64,000 nt of DNA, taken from assembly GCF_900112205.1 (NCBI RefSeq), contig NZ_FOKW01000012.1, forward strand, positions 50,929 to 114,928, read 5' to 3'. The translations under genes and the position numbers were made by a program. The notes below the pieces were generated by a model that was not told the origin of the DNA, ran no database searches, and was given only the letters and a program-made list of their open reading frames with translations. The stretch comes from Natronobacterium haloterrestre. Its GTDB lineage: Archaea > Halobacteriota > Halobacteria > Halobacteriales > Natrialbaceae. Positions 60,683 through 64,000 of this stretch are shown one piece after another (within the stretch, counting starts at the first letter, position 1; the number at the start of each line of letters is the position of its first letter).

Positions 60683-60701
60683 GTACTTTGCGTACTTTTT
60701 T
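60683..60701 (+). terminator. Terminator-like hairpin with T tract
   Basis: GTAC (60683-60686), a 5-base loop, GTAC (60692-60695), then TTTTTT to 60701. It lies right after the structured segment and 27 bases before the methyltransferase ATG, so it would end the structured transcript. Confidence 0.5.
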
Positions 60702-60727
60702 GACGGGTCACTGAATTGGGTCTGGTA

Positions 60728-63700
60728 ATGCCAGACGCGGACGCTGTCCACGACTCTCTCCATGCTATTGCCGACCAGGCGAACGAGGATATGAGCGAGC
60801 GCGATGTCGAGAACCTATTTCTGGAGCAAGGGTTCTACGACGCGCTCGACTACGAGGGAACGGGAACAGACCTGCGGAGCGAGTTTACGCTCCCGGACGA
60901 CCGCCGGCCAGACTACATCACGCTTGACACCAACGAGGCGGTCACCGCGGTCTACGAGTTCAAGACGACCGGGCGTGACCTCCCGCCGCACGAGGACCAG
61001 TTGTTCCACTACATGGACCATCTCCGAGCGGAGTACGGTGTCCTCACCAACGGGGAATCGCTTCGGCTCTATCGCCGCGGTGAGGACCGTCCGATGCTCG
61101 CCGTCTCTCTCGGGGCCGTTACCGAGAGCGAGGCTCGCGACCTCGTCAGTGCCCTCCAGAAGCGAGAGTTCGAGCTGACCGACCCCGAGGACGTGAATCA
61201 GTTCCTGGAACGGCTCGAACCGATTCCGCTGGACGAGCAGGCTGAACTCGGCCAGGAACACTTCTTCGATACCTTCCGGCTTGAGGAGGACAGTCCCTTC
61301 GCCGACCTCGTCATCGGGATGATGGACTTGCTTCAGGAACTCCGTGATGAACGGGAGGCGAAGTTCGTCAAAGGTGCATACGACTTCTGGGAAGCAACCT
61401 ACGCCGATGTACCCGATGATGACAACATCCCGGATTCGTGGGAGCCGTTCATCGACGGCAAGCAATCGCTTCGAGACTTCATGTTCTGTCTTGAGAGTGG
61501 GCACGCACTCCTCGCTCGGCTCCTGCTGGCCAAAGCCACCGAGGACCACGACTTCTTCGCCGGAACAGGCTACAACGGGATGGACGACTACTTCCGTGGC
61601 CTCCAGGGCTTCAGCGACAGCATCAACCTCGATGCGTTCCCGGTCGCGGCGGACAACCTCATCGACGATATGCAGGAGAAGTTGGTCGAGGGGCTGTTCC
61701 AGGACGACATCTTTGTGTGGTGGACCGACGGCTACGTCGAGCAACTGTCGCGTGGCCACGAAAGCGGTCCGAACCAGTTCGAGGCAGTCGCAGAGGGGAC
61801 AGGCGAAGTCGAGCGAATCAGCGAAGCCACGCGGGACCGCTTCAGTCGAGCCGTCGCCGAGGTCTTCTTCAACGTCCTGCGGTTCGACTTCGCAGACGTA
61901 GAGGGTGACCTCCTCGGTGACCTCTATCAACGATACTTCGACCCCGAGACGCGCAAAGCTCTGGGTGAGTTCTACACGCCGCAGCCGGTCATCGACTACA
62001 TCATGGACGGTGTGGACTACAACCGCGGTGTCTCGAATGAGCGACTTATCGACCCGTCCTGTGGGTCTGGCACGTTCCTCGTGGAAGCCGTCGAGCGATA
62101 CATCGCTGACGTTGAGAACTACGAGGACGACCCGGACTGGGAAGAACATCTGCGTGACCTCTGTACGCGACCGCGAATCGTCGGGCTGGACATCCACCCG
62201 TTCGCCGTGTTGATGGCCCAGATTCGGTTCGTGGTTGCGATTCTCCCGGCGTATCGGAAAGCGAAGCAGCAGAATGCCTCCTACACCATTCGCCGGCTCC
62301 CAATCTACCGCACTGACACGCTCCGTAACGAGCGGGAACTGACTGGGGTCGATATCGGTGACGACAGTACGCGTCAGATGACCTTCGACGCGATGACCGA
62401 AGACGACCAGGACGTTCGGATTCCCGTGCCGCTCCCGGTCGAAGTGGACGAAGATGAGGTCGCGGAGACGGAAGACGGGTTCCTCGTTCGACGCGTTCGG
62501 ATGCCGCTGTTCGACACCATCCAGTTAGAGACGGGTGTGAGTAACTTCGGCGAGTATTTCGCGGCCCTTCAGGGCGTCTTGGACACGGTAAAGGCGCATA
62601 TGCGTCTGGCGGAGGAGTTCGGGGACGAATACGACTGGACGTACCAGAGCGGCCTCGAAGAACGCGTCAATCACTACACCTCGCGGGAGTACGACGGGGT
62701 CGAGGACTTCTTCGAGCCGTACGTCAACGATATGCTCGAAAACGTCCGGTACCTCAAGGAGGAACACAACGACGGGCGGCTGTTCAAGATGTTCGAGGAC
62801 ACCGTTCTGGCCCTCGTCGTCAAGAACTACATGGAGTACGACTACGTGGTCGGGAACCCGCCCTACGTCCGCATCCAGAACCTGCCAGGTAGCCAGAAGG
62901 CGATGATGGACCAGTTGTACGACGCGACGACGGGCAACTACGACATTTACTGCCCATTTTACGAGCGTGGACTCGACTGGCTCAGCGAAGACACCGGAAA
63001 GCTCGGTTTCATCACCCCGAACCAGTTCATGGTCACGGACTACGGAGAAGGGCTACGGCAGGTACTTCTGAATGAAGCTCGCATCGAGGAGGTCTACGAC
63101 TTCCGTGACTCTGGCGTTTTCGAGGATGCGACCAATTATCCGGCAATCGTGATTCTGGAGGACGAACCTGATGAAGCTGCCCGAGAAGACAACGATATTC
63201 GGTGTGTCCGAGTGAAGGCAAACACCGACGAGGAGAACGACCGCGAGTTAGACGAGGCTATCATCGAAGCAGTCCGTGACTATCGTGGCGAGCCGGGATA
63301 CAGTGACGAGTTCATTGACGTATTCGACTTCCCACAACAGAGGCTTTCGGGGCCAGACTACTGGCCGCTGATGCCACCTGAGGAGTTGCAGGTGTTCGAG
63401 AAGTTGGAGGACGAACAAGACGCCGTCATCGGCGATGTGACCGACGCAGTCTTCCAAGGTATCCGAACCAGCGCAAACAAAATCTACGTTGTGGACGTAC
63501 TGGATGCTAATCGTATAGAATCTGAGGATGAGGGCGACATTGTAACTGTAGTTCCTACCGGAGAATCAGAAGAATACGAAATTGAAACCGACCTGCTTCG
63601 TCCATTTCTCGAAGGTGACGAAGTAACACGCTGGCGTGGGAGTTGGGGCGGCCTTCACGTTATACATCCCTACTATGCTGAAACGGCTGACAACGGGGAA

Positions 63701-63928
63701 CTTGATGCAGGCCTTTATTCACAAGATTACTTAGAAGAAAATCTACCGAAAACGTGGGAGTTCTTCCTTGAACACAAAGACGCTCTTGAGGGTCGCGAAG
63801 GAGGTCGTAAAGAAGGAAAAGACGACTGGTACGGGTACATCTACCCCAAGAACCTCGGGAAATTCGAGCAGCCAAAAATAATCCAGGCCCACATCTGCCA
63901 AGATGCTGCTTTGTTGAATAGCTTCTGA
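60728..63928 (+). CDS. Eco57I-type restriction-modification protein (nuclease plus N6-adenine methylase), C-terminus probably frameshifted
   Basis: A 1,066-residue type IIG-like protein. Residues 20-125 carry a PD-(D/E)xK nuclease-like domain (RRPDYITLDTNEAVTAVYEF, then K). The methylase core has the SAM-binding LIDPSCGSGTFLVEAVERYI near residue 440 and the catalytic NPPYVRIQNLPGSQKAMMD near 710. A TaqI-like recognition domain should follow, but the frame ends at a TGA after FEQPKIIQAHICQDAALLNS. In another frame at 63951-63998 the expected ELFYVDDGEHEDNFTE appears, so a frameshift is likely. The ATG at 60728 follows a TTG at 60716. It probably protects the element or host from phages. Confidence 0.85.
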   Translation: MPDADAVHDSLHAIADQANEDMSERDVENLFLEQGFYDALDYEGTGTDLRSEFTLPDDRRPDYITLDTNEAVTAVYEFKTTGRDLPPHEDQLFHYMDHLRAEYGVLTNGESLRLYRRGEDRPMLAVSLGAVTESEARDLVSALQKREFELTDPEDVNQFLERLEPIPLDEQAELGQEHFFDTFRLEEDSPFADLVIGMMDLLQELRDEREAKFVKGAYDFWEATYADVPDDDNIPDSWEPFIDGKQSLRDFMFCLESGHALLARLLLAKATEDHDFFAGTGYNGMDDYFRGLQGFSDSINLDAFPVAADNLIDDMQEKLVEGLFQDDIFVWWTDGYVEQLSRGHESGPNQFEAVAEGTGEVERISEATRDRFSRAVAEVFFNVLRFDFADVEGDLLGDLYQRYFDPETRKALGEFYTPQPVIDYIMDGVDYNRGVSNERLIDPSCGSGTFLVEAVERYIADVENYEDDPDWEEHLRDLCTRPRIVGLDIHPFAVLMAQIRFVVAILPAYRKAKQQNASYTIRRLPIYRTDTLRNERELTGVDIGDDSTRQMTFDAMTEDDQDVRIPVPLPVEVDEDEVAETEDGFLVRRVRMPLFDTIQLETGVSNFGEYFAALQGVLDTVKAHMRLAEEFGDEYDWTYQSGLEERVNHYTSREYDGVEDFFEPYVNDMLENVRYLKEEHNDGRLFKMFEDTVLALVVKNYMEYDYVVGNPPYVRIQNLPGSQKAMMDQLYDATTGNYDIYCPFYERGLDWLSEDTGKLGFITPNQFMVTDYGEGLRQVLLNEARIEEVYDFRDSGVFEDATNYPAIVILEDEPDEAAREDNDIRCVRVKANTDEENDRELDEAIIEAVRDYRGEPGYSDEFIDVFDFPQQRLSGPDYWPLMPPEELQVFEKLEDEQDAVIGDVTDAVFQGIRTSANKIYVVDVLDANRIESEDEGDIVTVVPTGESEEYEIETDLLRPFLEGDEVTRWRGSWGGLHVIHPYYAETADNGELDAGLYSQDYLEENLPKTWEFFLEHKDALEGREGGRKEGKDDWYGYIYPKNLGKFEQPKIIQAHICQDAALLNSF

Positions 63929-64000
63929 ATGGTAGTTAGAGAGGCTCACAGAGCTTTTCTATGTTGATGATGGCGAACATGAGGACAATTTCACGGAACT

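Overview
The window is from a haloarchaeon, most likely order Natrialbales. The GC content is high and CTCGAG-rich, the predicted proteins are strongly acidic, and many genes look leaderless with a TATA box about 28 bases before the start. The gene families also fit: HalOD1 proteins, HTH-10 regulators, DUF7344-type winged helices, a TFB-like protein, AbrB-PhoU fusions and an archaeal S8e. This placement is inference from gene content; no 16S gene is present.

Region 1 (1-9,900) holds a UbiB-like kinase, a universal stress protein, an M28 peptidase, a MATE exporter, two HalOD1 proteins and a winged-helix regulator. It also holds a decayed DUF2178-like/XRE pair broken by at least three frameshifts. 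Region 2 (10,000-14,500) is a minus-strand dhaK-dhaL-dhaM-ptsH-ptsI cluster for PEP-dependent dihydroxyacetone phosphorylation. Region 3 (14,500-17,900) is gene-poor. It has a 59-residue membrane protein, UppP, a four-helix membrane protein and several copies of one dispersed imperfect-palindromic repeat.

Region 4 (17,900-31,300) contains an orphan DmsB-like ferredoxin, a LeuA/CimA-type synthase, a DUF192 protein and a chemotaxis transducer. It continues with an HNH-like protein, a saccharopine dehydrogenase-like reductase, a SRPBCC protein and a GH13 glucosidase remnant carrying an IS200/IS605-like hairpin element. It ends with a polymer-forming cytoskeletal protein and a histidine kinase whose catalytic core lies between two membrane domains. 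Region 5 (31,500-37,200) is a fixA-fixB-fixCX electron-bifurcating/ETF cluster followed by regulators.

Region 6 (37,200-49,300) combines phosphate and arsenic functions: phoU, arsR, a RidA-like gene, an Acr3 arsenite pump, a multi-PAS kinase, pstSCAB, a second nearly identical pstB and an AbrB-PhoU regulator. The two pstB genes form a mosaic of identical and diverged blocks, as expected from gene conversion. Region 7 (49,300-55,750) is housekeeping: S8e, a PQQ-propeller lipoprotein, malic enzyme, CoaD, a TFB-like protein and a small zinc-ribbon protein.

Region 8 (55,773 to the right edge) is an integrated element downstream of tRNA-Leu(UAG). It carries a tyrosine integrase, a membrane protein, a C2H2-like zinc protein, a small winged-helix protein under three evenly spaced TAGTGT boxes, and about 1 kb of repeats. 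A ribbon-helix-helix-like small ORF and a roughly 550-base highly structured, apparently non-coding segment ending in a terminator-like hairpin follow. The last gene is a large Eco57I-type nuclease-methyltransferase whose C-terminus appears frameshifted at the window edge. The structured segment at about 60,110-60,700 is the most likely undescribed system here.
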